A stretch of 64,000 nucleotides of DNA from Carettochelys insculpta (lineage: Eukaryota; Chordata; Testudines; Carettochelyidae): NCBI RefSeq assembly GCF_033958435.1, contig NC_134144.1, positions 8,116,010 to 8,180,009 of the forward strand, written 5' to 3'. Positions within the stretch are counted from its first letter, which is position 1. The number at the start of each line of letters is the position of its first letter. Shown here one piece after another: positions 43,841 to 56,925 of this stretch. The notes beneath the pieces are model-generated. The model made no database searches. It saw only the letters and a list, made by a program, of their open reading frames with translations, and was not told the origin of the DNA. Both the position numbers and the translations under genes were made by a program.

Positions 43841-45149
43841 TCAAATGTGCGACTACTGAATTAGACAGAGCTTTCATAGACTTCAAATGTTAACCTCAAC
43901 TTCTGTCCTCCAGTCATACAGCCAACAATTTGGTTTAAGAAACACAGCATGCATCTGATGACCCATGGGACACATTGCATTGCAGAAGCTATGTGGCATA
44001 AACCCCTGATTTTTCCAAGCACGCTTTCTGGGTATAAGGTGAACATCTGGTCTCGGGCACTGCAATAATTACTAAATCAATGAGTCTATGGAATGCCGAG
44101 ATTACATTCTAGGCTGCTACACCAAGTGATAGACGCCCAGTGTGAGCAGTAGCTTAGAGCATTTCAGAGTAGATATTTGTCTCACAAGGAGGCTTTAGAA
44201 ATGTAAACATATGTAAGAGAAAAATGCTTCAGGCTTGTTCCTCATAAAACAAATTTTAATTAATTTTTTTTTAAAAACAATGCTGCCATGGGCAGCTCTT
44301 AAACTGACAAAAAAATGCATTCTGTTATTCTTTGCAGAAAGGCACTATATACTGTTCTTAATTTAATTAGGTAGAGAAAAAGGTCCGATTCAGCCCTAGG
44401 GGCTTTAACAATCTCCATTTAAACAGAGGACACTGAGTTTATATCAAAGCATTTTAATGTGAGAATGCATATCTACACAGTAATTTTAAAATATTACTTG
44501 CTATTATTAAATCATACCTCATTTTAATTCCCTCCTAAGAGAAACACTTATTTGACAGAGAAAAATCTCTACTCAGATCTTATTCCCAGAAAACTAATTT
44601 ACAGATTTTGAAAGTATCAAAGAATTGAGAGCTAGACAACTTAAAAACAAAAAAAATTCCCTCTCCCCAAGAAACAAACTATCCACCAATGAGCCTTGAA
44701 GCATGTATCACAGTGGCTAATATATTTACTTTCATTCTCACTGTTTGAAGAAAAAAATAAGATTTTAGTTTTAAAAGACATACTAGAATTCAGAAATAGG
44801 ATCTCTCATTGTCATTGTTTCTTGTTGTTGTTGGGCCTTCACTTGTAAACAAATGAATAATTACCCCCAAACACCTGTTGAAGCCAGAGAGACTATTTGT
44901 GGCCTTGATCCAAAGACCATATAAATAATCCCATTTCTTTCAAATGGGCTAGAGTGTATCTTTGTAGTTCATAACAATATCATCCAACAAGATGACCATG
45001 GAATGGAATGTGACAATCATTTTCTCCCTTTGTCCCCGGAAGGAGTAAGTTCTACCTAGGTATTTCTAGGGCCTTCAACACTGTGGTGTCTGAACACCTT
45101 AGAATGATAAATGTTTTGACAAATGTTCAAGTTACAGCTATTCAGGCAT
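43841..45149. other. No gene or clear repeat recognised
   Basis: AT-rich unassigned sequence, including A/T runs at 44260-44280 and 44645-44660. No domain-bearing frame. Confidence 0.45.
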
Positions 45150-45388
45150 GTCTGTAGAATGAACGATGAGTGAAAAAAAAATCAAGACCCTGGTGTTTGG
45201 CATAATGGATGGTTCAAATAGGAGAGGCAGACCCCACAGACAACGGGTAGATGATACAGTAGATTGGTGCAGAGCTAGTCTTACAGAAACTAAGCCATTC
45301 CACACTGGACAGGGAAAGATGGAAATAATGAGGGAAGCTTCAGAGACCAATGGGTGCTGAGCCCATGGTTGATGATGAGGATGATGAC
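45150..45388 (+). pseudogene. Non-LTR retrotransposon ORF C-terminus and 3' tail, copy B
   Basis: The frame reads KTLVFGIMDGSNRRGRPHRQ and VDDTVDWCRASL. After a 1-base frameshift it reads LQKLSHSTLDRERWK, collinear with copy A at 3165-3431. It ends with a GATGATGAGGATGATGA tail at 45370-45386. Family unresolved. Confidence 0.65.
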
Positions 45389-46240
45389 TAAGAGACAAGG
45401 AGAACCAGTGCCTTGGACTCTGTGGGAAGCCTGCAAATGAAGATTTGTGAGAAAAGTACTTTCAACAAATGCTGTAGCTTGTGGTGTTAGATCTTAGCCA
45501 TGAGAAAGCATATTTTTACTTTTTCTGTTCTTGTTTCACTTAAATTAAAAAAATCGTTTTAAAGCAGCCCTTTTCTTCTACCCTCAGCCACCGCAAAGCT
45601 GTATGAAGTTAATGTCCAATTAAGAGAGCAACCCTAATATTTTGTTCAGATTTAGGACCATTTCAGAGTTACAAAACAACCTCCATTCCTGAGTGATTCA
45701 TATTTCTGACATTCCACATTATGATGTAGCTGATACTTCCATGGCAGATCCTACAGTACAAAGAAAGTAATTGAAGTTGATCTGCAGATTAAGAGGGTCA
45801 TGGTCTGTTAAGACGACAAACTTAAAAACAAACAAATCCCTGCGTAAGTTAAAAGCCTGAGAAAGAAAGCTGATCCGCTTAATGAATGCTGTGTTCTATA
45901 TTCATTAGGAAATTAGAGAACGTAAATGTAACAGGATAGATAATAGCTACAAATACAGAACCAAATACATTTAGGTTTGGAATACAGCTCCAACCTATTG
46001 GGCCAAATTCTCTCTCAGCTGTCCAAGTCCCGAGTAACACTATTAAACTGCAGCCTAACCCAGCTGTAGGGATTGGTGGCCTGTATGATATTTTCCCTAA
46101 CCTTCTAGCTTGAATTTTAGGTTTTCTTGTACATTTCCTTTCAATGCTTGCTAGCCTGACTTCACTGACATGGCACATGGAAGTCTTGTGGCCATTTGCC
46201 ACTGGGCCAAATGCATCAGTCTCTTATGGGTTACTGCCCC
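45389..46240. other. No gene or clear repeat recognised
   Basis: Unassigned. A 107-codon minus frame at 45879-46202 has no domain. Confidence 0.45.
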
Positions 46241-46990
46241 AGAGTGAGCCCCATGTACACAGAAGCAGCTCACTGGTCTGTGCCCTTTGTGGCTGTATGG
46301 GAGGGTTGCTGGGCCTTCCCCTCAGTCACTTCCATGTGGGTCTGTCCTGGCCTTGACCCTTGTCAAGGACACTGAAAAGTTCAGTCCCCTTCCAAGAAAG
46401 TCACAAATCAGCACCACCCAAGGCAGTAATGCCAAGTCAACAAAGAAGAGAGATTTCCCCGCCCCACCAGGCTCAACTGACAGTTCTTCTCACTTAGTGT
46501 GTGGATTCCTTGGATTTTCCCCACGTAGGAGTCTAACCACAGCTGTCTGGCCCTTCATGAGCTTTCCTTCCATTCTCAGCTCCACCTGTGTTAACAGTGG
46601 CCCCATCATGGCCTCCCTGGAGCCTGTCTTCTTATTCCAACAGCCCATGGCAGGAATAAGCATCCCTCCCACCACTCAGATCTCCTGTCCCAAACCAGCC
46701 TGATTACAGCCCTCCACAGCCAGCTCCCTGAGGCTGGGCTCCCCCTCTTTTTAAATCCTACACACCACAGGAATTTCAGGGTGGTGCCATTGAAAACAGG
46801 ATTGGCCCAGCCCCAGGCCTTTTGACCCAGATCCTCCTCTTAATCTTTCACTTTAGGGAGCTGATCAGCCTGGTTATGTGCTGATGTTGAAAACAATCCC
46901 AAATTCTGGTAAACACCTACGTTGAAAAGGGCTTTCTGGAGGAGACTTGTGTTTCCATTTCTTTTGGAGCATGAACATTTCCCACTCCAC
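46241..46990. other. GC-richer block with a 138-codon frame, unassigned
   Basis: The frame at 46287-46703 (+) is Ser/Pro/Thr-rich, lacks any motif and overlaps a 61-codon minus frame. Text such as CTCCCCCTCTTTTTAAATCC suggests an unclassified interspersed repeat or LTR-like fragment rather than an exon. Confidence 0.3.
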
Positions 46991-48872
46991 ATCCCCTCAG
47001 AAGGCCAAAGAGATGTCAGACCAGGAATTTGAGAACTTCATGGGTGCACATCTTTTGGGGCCCGGGAGAAGGCTATTCGTTTTACCCAGCTGTGCCTTGT
47101 GGCTTTGTACCCTGCCTTTTTGAGAGGAGCATGACAGGAAATTCAACTTACTCCTCCTTGTAGTGAAAGCATTGAGGGAAAGGAACAGGCAGACAATGAC
47201 AGACAGCCGGTCAAACATTCCAACGAGCTAGAGGACAAGAGGTAAATAGCCATTTTTAATGGCTTTATGTCCTGCAGGAAGAGGTCACTTGCTACAATCA
47301 CCATATGTCCATGGCATAAATATGACCTGGGTCCTGATTATAATGAGTACCTCCCCTCTCCCTGTTGTAGGTACTGATTGATTTGTGACAATACCTACCT
47401 ATCTTAAGGTAGCTTCATTATGTTCTAGTATACAACCTAGAGCCGGAGCGACAGTGGCGGTCAGTTAAAACGCTAGCTGCACCTGCTCTAGCACCTTAAT
47501 AGATTTCTAAATGATGCCTCATGGCAGAGCTCCTGCTTGCCAGGTCCCTTGAGGCTATTACTCACTGCACACCCTCATTTATTAGTATAGCAATCGTCAG
47601 GTGCTTCAATATTGCCTGACACTCACTGAGCTCCCTGTTCCTCCCCCTTTCTCCTCACGTCTGATTTGGGAGAAGATACTGAACCCAAAATAAAATAAGG
47701 GATCATTTTCCTGGCATGGCTTTGATTCAGGCTATTTCCTGAGCTTAGATCTCCCACTGACTGGCCCTGCCCGACATCAGACAGCTGCAGGGTCTTGGAA
47801 AGAGGTTATGTTGATGTTATCAAGGGCCATTGCTGATCCCCTTTGGCTGATACGCCCATAAACCTGTCACAGCATCCCCGCACAACTTATCATTCCTGCT
47901 TACTTCACTCATTTCCTGTGTTGCTTAAGGCTCTCACGCCATTTATGCCATTCATCCTTCATGGTTAATTTCATTTCTGCTATGCAAAGTGAGCTGAGGA
48001 GAGTTTTCCTTCTGTTTCACACCCCTTTCCTACCACCCTCCCCCCAGAACAACAAAAAAAAATATCCAACACAACTTGATTCAGTACACCCTCTGCTCAC
48101 CCTCCCCAGCTCACAAGACTTCCTTTGTCGGGTTTGTTGGCCTGTGACTGACAAGCAATTACAATAAGTAATTTCATTTCAGCGGCAGATAATAAAACGT
48201 GATACCATAACTACCCACAGAGCCTCAAAAGTATTTATGTTCCCTCTAATAACCTGGTGTGATGCAGTTAATCTTGACAAAGACGGTCTAGCAGGTGCTA
48301 GGGAGCTGAAGCTTCATAGTCTTTCACTGTTTGCTGATCCTTCCACAGGGAAAGCACCAAGCTGTTAAAATGCAATGGCCCTGCTCTGTTTTTTTAATTA
48401 CATTTAGTTTATTCAAAGCACAATCAGATGCAGATCTAATACTGGACCCTGCCTTGGCACTCCAAAATACAGGCAGGCCTGAACTGTTTCAGCATGCAGT
48501 ATGGGGCAGAGAGAGCAGTTAAAATGGAAAAAGCCTCTGTAGTTTTCAGGAGCATTGATGCCTTATTGATCCTTCTTCCCATTGCCACATCCTCATGCCA
48601 TAACAGGTTGCCTCTGTTTTCAGATATTCTTCATGAGGGCAAAGCAGGCCAAATTTGGCAGAGCTTTATTGAAGTCACTGGACATCCTCCAACTTACACC
48701 AACAGCAAATTGGGCAAGCTAGACAAGCTGTTCTGTGCTTGGCAAGTTCTACACCACCTTCCCCCTGCACAGGCAAAGCAGCGAGATATCAGCCAGTCAA
48801 GTGAACTTGTATTTCCCATGCCCTCCAATTGCTTTTCCCCCTCTTCATTTACTAAATGAAGAGGTCTTAGAC
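46991..48872. other. No gene or recognised repeat
   Basis: About 1.9 kb without transposon ends. 48150-48330 has AT-rich homeodomain-like words (CAAGCAATTACAATAAGTAA, CAGATAATAAAACGTGATAC). The 121-codon frame at 48494-48859 has no domain. Confidence 0.4.
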
Positions 48873-49245
48873 TGGTGTTTCTCAACCAGAGGTACACCAA
48901 GGTCTTCCAGGGATTATATCACCTCATCTAGATATTTGCCTAGTTTTACACCAGGCTACATAAAAAACACTAGTAAAATCAGCAGAGTCTACAAGTTCAG
49001 ACAAACGCCTTGTTTCTATTGCTACATACGGTTACCCTGAAATGTAAGTACAATATTTCTATTGCCATTCATTTATTTGATAAGATGGCAGGAAGTCAGC
49101 TTGTTTTCAGTAGTTGTCCTGTGATATTTTTGCATGGTTTTGCAAGTAAGTAGGTTTTTTTAAGTGAGGGGGTAACTTGGTGGGATGCAAACCAAATCTG
49201 ACTCCTGAAAGAAGTACAGTAATCTGGACAGGTTGAGCGGCACTT
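48873..49245. mobile_element. hAT MITE, GTTTCTCAACC family
   Basis: The left end GTGTTTCTCAACCAGAGGTA and right end ...CTGGACAGGTTGAGCGGCAC are inverted partners of the CAGTGTTTCTCAACC hAT type. The interior AGATATTTGCCTAGTTTTAC and GAAATGTAAGTACAATATTT matches my recollection of a common turtle hAT MITE. Near full length (about 373 bp). Confidence 0.75.
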
Positions 49246-49275
49246 GTTTCAAGACCTCAGATTACTTTAGGACCA

Positions 49276-49380
49276 TGTTTCTCAACTGGTTGTAAGCGTA
49301 TCTTTAGGGATACATGAGAGAAGTCTGGGGATCCTTATTTTTTTGAAAAGTGGGTACTTCAAAAAGGTTGAGAAATGCTC
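49276..49380. mobile_element. Short hAT MITE derivative
   Basis: TGTTTCTCAACTGGTTG at the left and AAAAGGTTGAGAAATGC at the right are inverted ends only about 105 bp apart, beginning about 30 bp after the previous hAT element. Probably an internally deleted relative. Confidence 0.5.
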
Positions 49381-52300
49381 TCATACTGTAGTAGATGCCA
49401 ATTGGAGAAGAAGAAAGAAGCTCTCTTCTGGAATACAAGGCAAACACATGGAAGGAGGGACTTTTTTTTCCAAATGCTGTATTTGGCATGTGTTATGAAA
49501 GAGGTGCTGGGGCAATTTTTTGTTTAAAAACACATTTTTAACTGACAGCAAGCTAGAAATGTCAGGGCTTAGACTTGGCAAGTCCTGGCACAAATTGTGC
49601 CCTGGTTAGAGACTTACAAACATAATTTCTAGAGACCAAGAGACTTCAGAAATCCCAAATTAAAAGCTCTTTAGGTTGTTTATGTGCCTGCATGGCTAAA
49701 GAACAACTTTCTGTGGAGCAGAGCCTGACTGGGTGCTTTCCTGATGGGAAGAGCCACACAGATCAAGATTTGGCTTATTTACCATTCACAACAATATTTG
49801 GGTCCATTTGCCACCTATGGCCACAGAAGAAGTGAACCCTGTGTAGATGTACAGAGAAGAGGTTGAGTGCACATGGAGCCTTGTCCTTTCCTAGGACAGG
49901 CGCAATCACTGGGAAATCACATGGACCAGCTCCATTGGCTGCCACTAGGATTCACATGTTGCTACAAAGAGCTGCAGGGAAGAGAATAGTGGAACAGGCG
50001 CTCTGGGTGGGGAAGGGTAGAGGGGCTAGAATGAAGTTATGCAGAGAAAAAACCCACAAATATGGCCCTTGATCTACCCAAGCATTAGGCATAAGGTAAA
50101 ATAGCTGAGGGAGCCCAATGGACTGTGAAAAATTACCCTTGCATTAATGTTGTTTCTAGCTATTGTACATCACACAGCAGTTTTCAGTTGTTTTGTTTCT
50201 TCCCGAAGGCAAGCTAATTCTTTTGGAGAGAGTGCACTTGGGTACCGAGCTGGGAGACAAGGGGAACAGCAGAACCCAGTTTGGGTCCTGTGCTCTACAC
50301 AGGTGTTACCAGTTTGGTGGTGAGACTCAGTGAGGCTGGTGTGCTAAGTGACAGTCTTGCCAAAGGATTTCTTGGCCTATCACCACAGAACCGATTAAAA
50401 TGGGCCTCGTTTCTGCTGGCATCCAGTTGCACTTGTCAAGTCACCAAATGCTGCTCGACACCACAGGTCCTCACCGGGTTGGACACAGGCTAACCCACAG
50501 GAGGGGCAAAGGAAGCAGATGCCCCTTTGAAGGGCTGTGCCACGTGGATGGGGGAGGGAGGGTGCAATGCCACATTTCCAGAGACACTAAGGGAGACTGC
50601 CCTTCGCCCCACCCCTTCTGGGGTCATGGAGCCAAGCCCCCCCTCCCACTTTTCCCTGACGTCTGTGGTGTCTGTTGGCCCCACAGGGATATACCCCACT
50701 AGAGGGGCATGGAGGACTCTCTGGGGGTGGGACAGGGTGCAGCACCACCCAGCATAACAAGTGCGCCACCCTGCATCTCTTCTCCCACCTCTGGCCTTTA
50801 CTGGCAGGCCTGAATAGCTATCTTCTCAGAGGCTTAGAAATATTTCAAGGAAAAAAGGCAACATAACAGGACATAAATATGACTCGCCCACTTCCTGAGA
50901 TGCCAGAGTGTGGCTAACCTGGCATCCTACCAGTAGATGGGACAAAAATAAAAGCCAGGCTGTCAACGGTCTGTAAAGGGAGCAGTGCATGGTTATCACA
51001 CCAGTTCTTCCCCATCTCTCAGCAAACAGAAAGCCCCTTCACTGACTGGAACAGGATTTCAGTTGGCCAAGGCCTTTGCAGAATCTCTACAGTTGCCATC
51101 TGTTTAAGTGTGCAAACTCAACAGGTCCCTGACCCGCCTCATCCTGCGTTTCCCTGAGGGCCCCATCCCAGCTGACTCCAACCCTCCTGCCTCAGGTCAC
51201 ACTTTCCCCCACCCTTGCTCACTTTAACCAGGCTGGGTCAGGTATTTACAGTGCAGGAGGGAATGTGGGCGCTAGCTTAGGATGCAAGAGGAAGTTAGAG
51301 GGTCAGCACTTTCTTCTGGCAGCAGCTTCTACTAGGCAGGGACCAGGTGGCCTCTGCCCACAAACACCACCCCCACAGATCCCAGTGGCTGCAGTCCCAG
51401 CCAACGTGAGCTACAGAGTTGGAGCTCTGGGTGGAGCAGCATGTGGAGACCTTCCTCCCCACCCTTCCCCAGAAGCCACAGAGATGGTACTAGCCACTTC
51501 TGTGAGCAGTGCAGAGTGAAAGCAAGGAAGGGGACATACTTCGCTCCTCAGCAATGCCAGACAGCTCCCAAAAAAACCCGCCCAGTTGGGCGGAGGTAAC
51601 TGCTGGGAGACAGAGCATGATTCCAGGACACTCCTGCCAGAAGCATCAGCACTGGCCACACTTTGCTTCTCTCAAACCATTTTGAATTCCAGGAACATTC
51701 ACTGCCATTGCTCAGGGGCTCCCCCATGGGAACATTCCCCTCTGTACCACTGTGGGGACTGAGCCCCGGCTTCTCATCACTCCTAACAGCCTTAAAAGCT
51801 CAGGGGTCATCCTCTCAGTCAATGGCAGTGGATTTCCTGTCCTTTGACTTGTCTCTCCATGGCCCAGTAGCCATAGCTTGTGTGTCTGATAGATGTACAA
51901 AAGCCAGTTTTCCTCAGCTCAGCCCTGCATAAACTAGAAGTAGGATAGAAAGAAATGAGATATAGGCAGGCTATTAAAATAAGTGATACCCTCTTATTTA
52001 GGCTGGCGGCTACCAGGGACTACTGAGCGCACAATCGCATCAGTCTGTTCCCTGTTCATTCACCAGCTAACTTATCTACTGTCTAATTTTAAATCCTCTG
52101 GTTCAGAGACACCACAAACAAATAATGTGAAAACTATGCTAGGACATGAAAGCTCCTCTCCCTCTTTGGAGTCCCTTGGTGCTACCCCAACAGTGGTAAC
52201 AATCAAGGGGTAGGGTAACAGCAGAGGCAAAGAATGGGTCGGGGGGGGATGTTTTCAGCAGGATTTTGAACAGAGATACAGGAGGTAGATAACTGTTCCA

Positions 52301-54732
52301 TATGGAAGGTGTGACACCAGAGAAGGAATCACATGATGGTCCTCATATCCCAATTTGAGGACATTACCTGTGTCAAAAATGTGCACGACCCAGGCTATGG
52401 GATTCCACTGGGCCCAGGGATGAGATGGGGAACACATTGACAGAAATGTGTTTTCAGAATGCTGAATCATGCTCTGTCTTCAGAAGGTTACCTCAGCCCA
52501 ACTAGGTGATTTTTTTCCCCTTTATTCAATGGCACTTTTATTGTGTGATGAAAAATAGTTAAGTCTGGTCTGGAGCTGATAGCTTAGGGGTGGTTCTATT
52601 TGTCACAAGCAAGCTATGCTAGGTTCATAGTGCAGCTAAATGCAAGTGTTAGTATTTTTTCCTCCATAAAAAATTGTCTTGAAACAGAGTAATGTACCAG
52701 GTTTCCTGGGGAAGCGGGTTGGAGAAATTACAGAAGCCTGGTAAAAACAAGATGGGCTAGAATTGTGGGGAAATGGTCAGCCAGAGGAAGGTTGTCTTGT
52801 TAAAAGAAAGCTAGTTGAGATGCTGAAGTCTACAGAAGGAATGCAACTCGGGTGGTTTCCATAGCTCTTGCAGTTGCTTTCATGATTTGTGGTATTTGTT
52901 GTGCATTTGGCTTTAGCAACAAAGGCCAGACTCTCTGCTGGTATAACCCTATTGAATTTCCATGGAAACAAGTCAGTTAATGCCAGCAGAGAGTATGGTC
53001 CAAATTACTGAGAGTTTTGCTCTTTTTTCCCCCCCAAAGAGCAGCTTTATTATTTCCACCTTGATCCTATGTTGTTTAATTTGAAACAATTACAAATGAT
53101 TTCCCCCTCTTGCTAGCTCCCCATGGTATGCTACTCTCAGTATTAACACCACAGGGCAATACCAAATTGAATTTTGTTCTCGACAAAATATAGCCATTTC
53201 ACCCTAGACACAAACATTATTTATAGTACAGCAGAGAGTTCAACCTGTGTCCATCGGAGGTGGGGGATGGGGTAGCTGGTAGTGAGAATAGCCTCCTGGG
53301 TCACTTTTGGGCGGGGGGGTGGGAAAATACCCATCATTTGTACAATTTAGGTCCATTCCAAAAACTCAGAAGTTTGCTTTTTAGCAGCATTTTTACCAGC
53401 CCCAGCACTATGTAACGTCCACTGGGATATTGATTACTTGTATTAAAGTAGTGCGTTAGGGCTACGGTCCTGGACCAGGTCCCATTGTGTGAGATACCAT
53501 ATGGCAAACACAGGCTTACACAGTGACCTTTCTGGGGTAGAGATTAAGAGCCAACAGGTAGACAGAGTGATTGAGAGGTAATAGCAAGCTGATTTAGCAT
53601 TCCCCACTAACAGTGCAAGGTCCACCAGAAGAAGGAAATTATCCCAGCATTCACTGAGACAGCCAAGTTCCAGCAAGGAGCTAATACTGGAACCACAACA
53701 CTTCAGTCCTGGCATTCAGAGGTCTCCATAGCTTCCTGCGTTTTCATTCAGCATCAGCTCTTGCGCTTATCCATGCCATCCTATGGCAGCAGAGGACAGA
53801 CACCATCTTCTCTTAAAGCAACACATACAGCATCCCTACAGAGCCAGGAGCTGAACCCTTTGACTCTTCTGTCTTCATCTTTTTAGTAGCTAAATCTGAG
53901 AGGCTGAGTAATTCCAATTCCAAAGATGTTCCAATATTGCTTAGAAAGCTGAAAATACAGTACTAACCTCTCTCAAAAGAGGCAGCTTTTTCCCCGCCCT
54001 AAGGGTCATATGTAGATTGCAGCAGGACAATTAAAAAAAAGATATGAGGCTATCACCTGTTGTAGGTTAGTGGAACTCCAGTAAGTAATCCTGTGCTATA
54101 ACCTCTCCACTGTATGAATATTCAGGAGACAAGCCAGAAGCCAGAGTTCAGAAAGACAGGCCAGGTAAACAAGAGACAGAAGAGCTTATTGAGTAAAATG
54201 AAAAAGTCAAGAGCAAAAAGATATGATCTTTAGAAGAGAAAAGAGCCAAGGAAACGGTTAGCTATTTAAAATAGCTGATTAAACAAAATATAATTAGGGC
54301 TAAGTTGGCCTGTTTCCCAGAGTTTAACACCCTGCACATGGGAGCTTTTCTGGGGTAATATCGCCAGAAGTATGCTACATTTAAGGGAAGCCATTTAAAA
54401 TCGCTAACCTTTTTCCTATCTTGCTTCTGCTTGTTCAGGCAGTGCCATCATTTTATGAAGCTAACCTTTTCATATTGCAGCCTAACTACCTATGTATATT
54501 TTGCATGAAGGTTTTGGGGATATTTTGGTCAGAACAAGAATCACAGGAGTGGCTTGAGCCAAGACACAAAATGAAGAGTTAGCACTTATGTATGTAGAAC
54601 AGTGAGCTAGCCAAGGGATTAAGTGGGTGGGAGGAAAAGAAAAAAAGGTGGTGGTTTTGGCATGGAGGTAATTATAGGGGTTTGGCCTACCACTCAGCCA
54701 TCATGGAGTCCAGAACCTAGGTTTTTCCCTTG
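49381..54732. other. 5.3-kb stretch without a recognised gene; trace of old LINE near 53450
   Basis: The many overlapping short frames at 50281-51660 follow GC-rich composition and lie on both strands, so none is accepted. 53449-53590 (GGTCCTGGACCAGGTCCCAT...AAACACAGGCTTACACAG) resembles a diverged, old interspersed repeat. No transposon termini or RNA genes seen. Confidence 0.4.
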
Positions 54733-55113
54733 GGCTAGGTCTACACAGCAGCATTTTCCAAAAATAAGTTATTTAGACGTTAGAGGGGTCAAAATAACTT
54801 TTTTCTGAAAAGAGCGTTCAGACTGCAAGAGCATTGTGGAAATTGAATAATCACACTAGCGAGCCCAATTTCAAAATAAGAGGGATGATAGGATGCCTCT
54901 CTGGAAGCCAATTAAGCCCTAACTGCCTCTGCTTGGCATACTCAGTCATTTCAAAATTGAAAGTGTGTATGTGAGGGGTGGGGTCCAAGAAAGTCATTCA
55001 TTCTGCTGGAGCTGCTAGGTTGAGTTTTATGCCCCGTTATTCCAGAACAAGAGGCTTCACAGTGTTGAGAGAAGGGGTTTTTTTCCACAAAAACACCCAA
55101 GTGTAGACAAGCC
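54733..55113. mobile_element. MITE with GGCTAGGTCTACAC terminus
   Basis: GGCTAGGTCTACACAGC on the left faces ...AAGTGTAGACAAGCC on the right. The interior has AAAATAAGTTATTT, TTCAAAATAAGAGG and ATTTCAAAATTGAAA blocks like those in 41203-41591. About 381 bp, non-coding. Confidence 0.7.
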
Positions 55114-55844
55114 TCGAAGTCTGCTGGTAGTTAGTAAGCAGTTATTAGATTAACCCACAGACAAACACAAGGCTCCATCCTTTCTAGGAAGCCTCTCAGT
55201 GCTGTGCATGAGCACATGGATTTTCATAAAAAACTCCCTCAGTAACAGCCAACTGAAATCTCCAAGGGGAAGGCAGTATCTTATTTATACACATTGGATT
55301 GCAACAACTAGAGCAAAAGGCTTTAGAGCCCATCCCTTCAGTAAAGTTAGTATTTCAAAACTTGTTAGTTTATTGCATGTGTGGACAAAGATGAGAGTAG
55401 CTAACGTAACACTTGTACGTTGCTGTTGCTGGTAAAGAATCTACTACTACACCCTGGTATTCCGGGTGGAGCATAGGACATGTACAAGTGTCCTTCACCT
55501 CACTGTCTTGGGACTAAAACTTCTAGCAGACTCCAGGAGTACCCCAGTTATTGTCCTTCGGTCTCAGTAGCTCTTCTCCACATTGGACAGTGTCTTCTTG
55601 TGTTTTCCTCGTGGGTCTTATGCGAGAGCTTGAGGGACCATGCTGGATGATGGTTTTCTGAGGTCTAGCCATCTTCACTTTCTTCTCTTGATTTGAGTAC
55701 CAAGTGGTTCTTGTCCTGCTCTGTTCCAAAGCTCCTCATTTGTGACAAGTCTTGCCATTTGAGGGGAAACAAAACACAGGGACTAAAATGCTGGGGTCAC
55801 ACTCCAAAATTCAGAGAGTTAGCTGAGGCCTCCTGTATCTTCAA

Positions 55845-55968
55845 AAGCAGCAAGAAGTCCTGTGACACCTTATAGATTAACAGATATTTTGGAGCATAAG
55901 CTTTCGTGGGCAAAGACACGCACATCTGTTAGTTTATAAGGGTGCCACAGGACTTATTGTTTTTATTC
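55845..55968. mobile_element. PLE terminal repeat as an inverted pair
   Basis: A minus copy (55845-55919: AAGTCCTGTGACACCTTATA, GATTAACAGATATTTTGG, AAGCTTTCGTGGGCAAAGAC) is followed after a few bases by a plus copy of the same end (55925-55968: ATCTGTTAGTTTATAAGGGT, GCCACAGGACTTATTG). The fold-back arrangement is typical of PLE insertions with rearranged ends. The hammerhead-like stem and GAAA survive in the minus part (GAAA at 55905-55902), but the CTGANGA box is lost. Confidence 0.7.
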
Positions 55969-56149
55969 CAAAGTTGCAAGTTCAAATTCCCAAAGGTTTA
56001 GGGGTTTAAAGTTCATATGTGCATTTGGGGATTGGTTAGTTACTGTGGAGCAATTGTCTCGCCAGCACTTAATCAAAATGGGCATCTATAGGCTGTGATC
56101 AGAAAGGCTCATTTCAAATAAGCCACAAAGGGGAAATTTACTACCGGCC

Positions 56150-56830
56150 CTGCACATTACCAGGAAGTAGCTTAGTTTGCGAAAGGCCTGGTCAGTTTTC
56201 CCTCTGTCACCCAGGAGGCTCTAGGACAGTGTTACCAGGGCTCCACTCACAGTTAGGATGTCACCTCCTCATCCTCACTAGGGAGAATGTTGCCCTTCCT
56301 GCAGTTACTGTCCATCTCTCTATCTGCAGCCCTTCTCTCACTTCATGGTCTGTTACTGCCATCTGAGACTTGGCCCTCTGGCAACAGGTCACTCAGCACC
56401 TTCCCCTTCTGGGACAGAGTCCTTCCAAATCTCACTCCCACACTGATCCAGGCAGTCTAGTTCCCTGCCCTTCCTTAGTAGCAGAAAAGGGAACCCAAAC
56501 CTGCCCTCTACTGCAGGTTCTGGCCCAGCAACCCTATACCACACAGACAAGGTCTGTTCAGTCCTTAACCTTCACACTTACTCCCTGAGCCACTTCCTAG
56601 CCTGTGGGATGCAGGATAGCTCCCTAGCCTGGTCTCTTCAGGGTCCATCCTTATTTCCAGGCCATATTCTTTCCCTGGGGTTCCCTCCTTCCATCTCTGC
56701 TCAACTGAGGGTGACCACTAAGAGCCATTGCAAGCATACTGAGTAACAATAGCCCAGCCCTGTCTGGCTCAGGTGAGCTTCTCTCTAATGAAGGTTCTCC
56801 TCTCTGCCTCTCATTTCCTGGCTAATTGGC
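56150..56830. other. C/T-rich unassigned block
   Basis: Pyrimidine-rich sequence (CCTTCCCCTTCTGGGAC, CCTCCTTCCATCTCTGC). The 72-codon frame at 56370-56588 has no motif. An LTR-like or other dispersed repeat is possible but not shown. Confidence 0.3.
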
Positions 56831-56871
56831 CCAACCTGACTTAATTCAGCCATGTGGCTAGTACAGACTGC

Positions 56872-56925
56872 CACACATGCGCGCGCGCACACGCACGCAC
56901 GCACGCACACACACACACACACACA
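56872..56925. repeat. 54-bp alternating purine-pyrimidine tract (CG/CA)n
   Basis: CACACATGCGCGCGCGCAC, then CGCACGCACGCACGCAC and (CA)n, strictly alternating Py-Pu over 54 bases. It carries a GC repeat core, a classical Z-DNA-forming composition. Confidence 0.9.

Noticed and set aside
46287..46703. 138-codon plus frame
   Set aside because: Ser/Pro/Thr-rich, no motif, no splice sites I could trust, in a repeat-like block.
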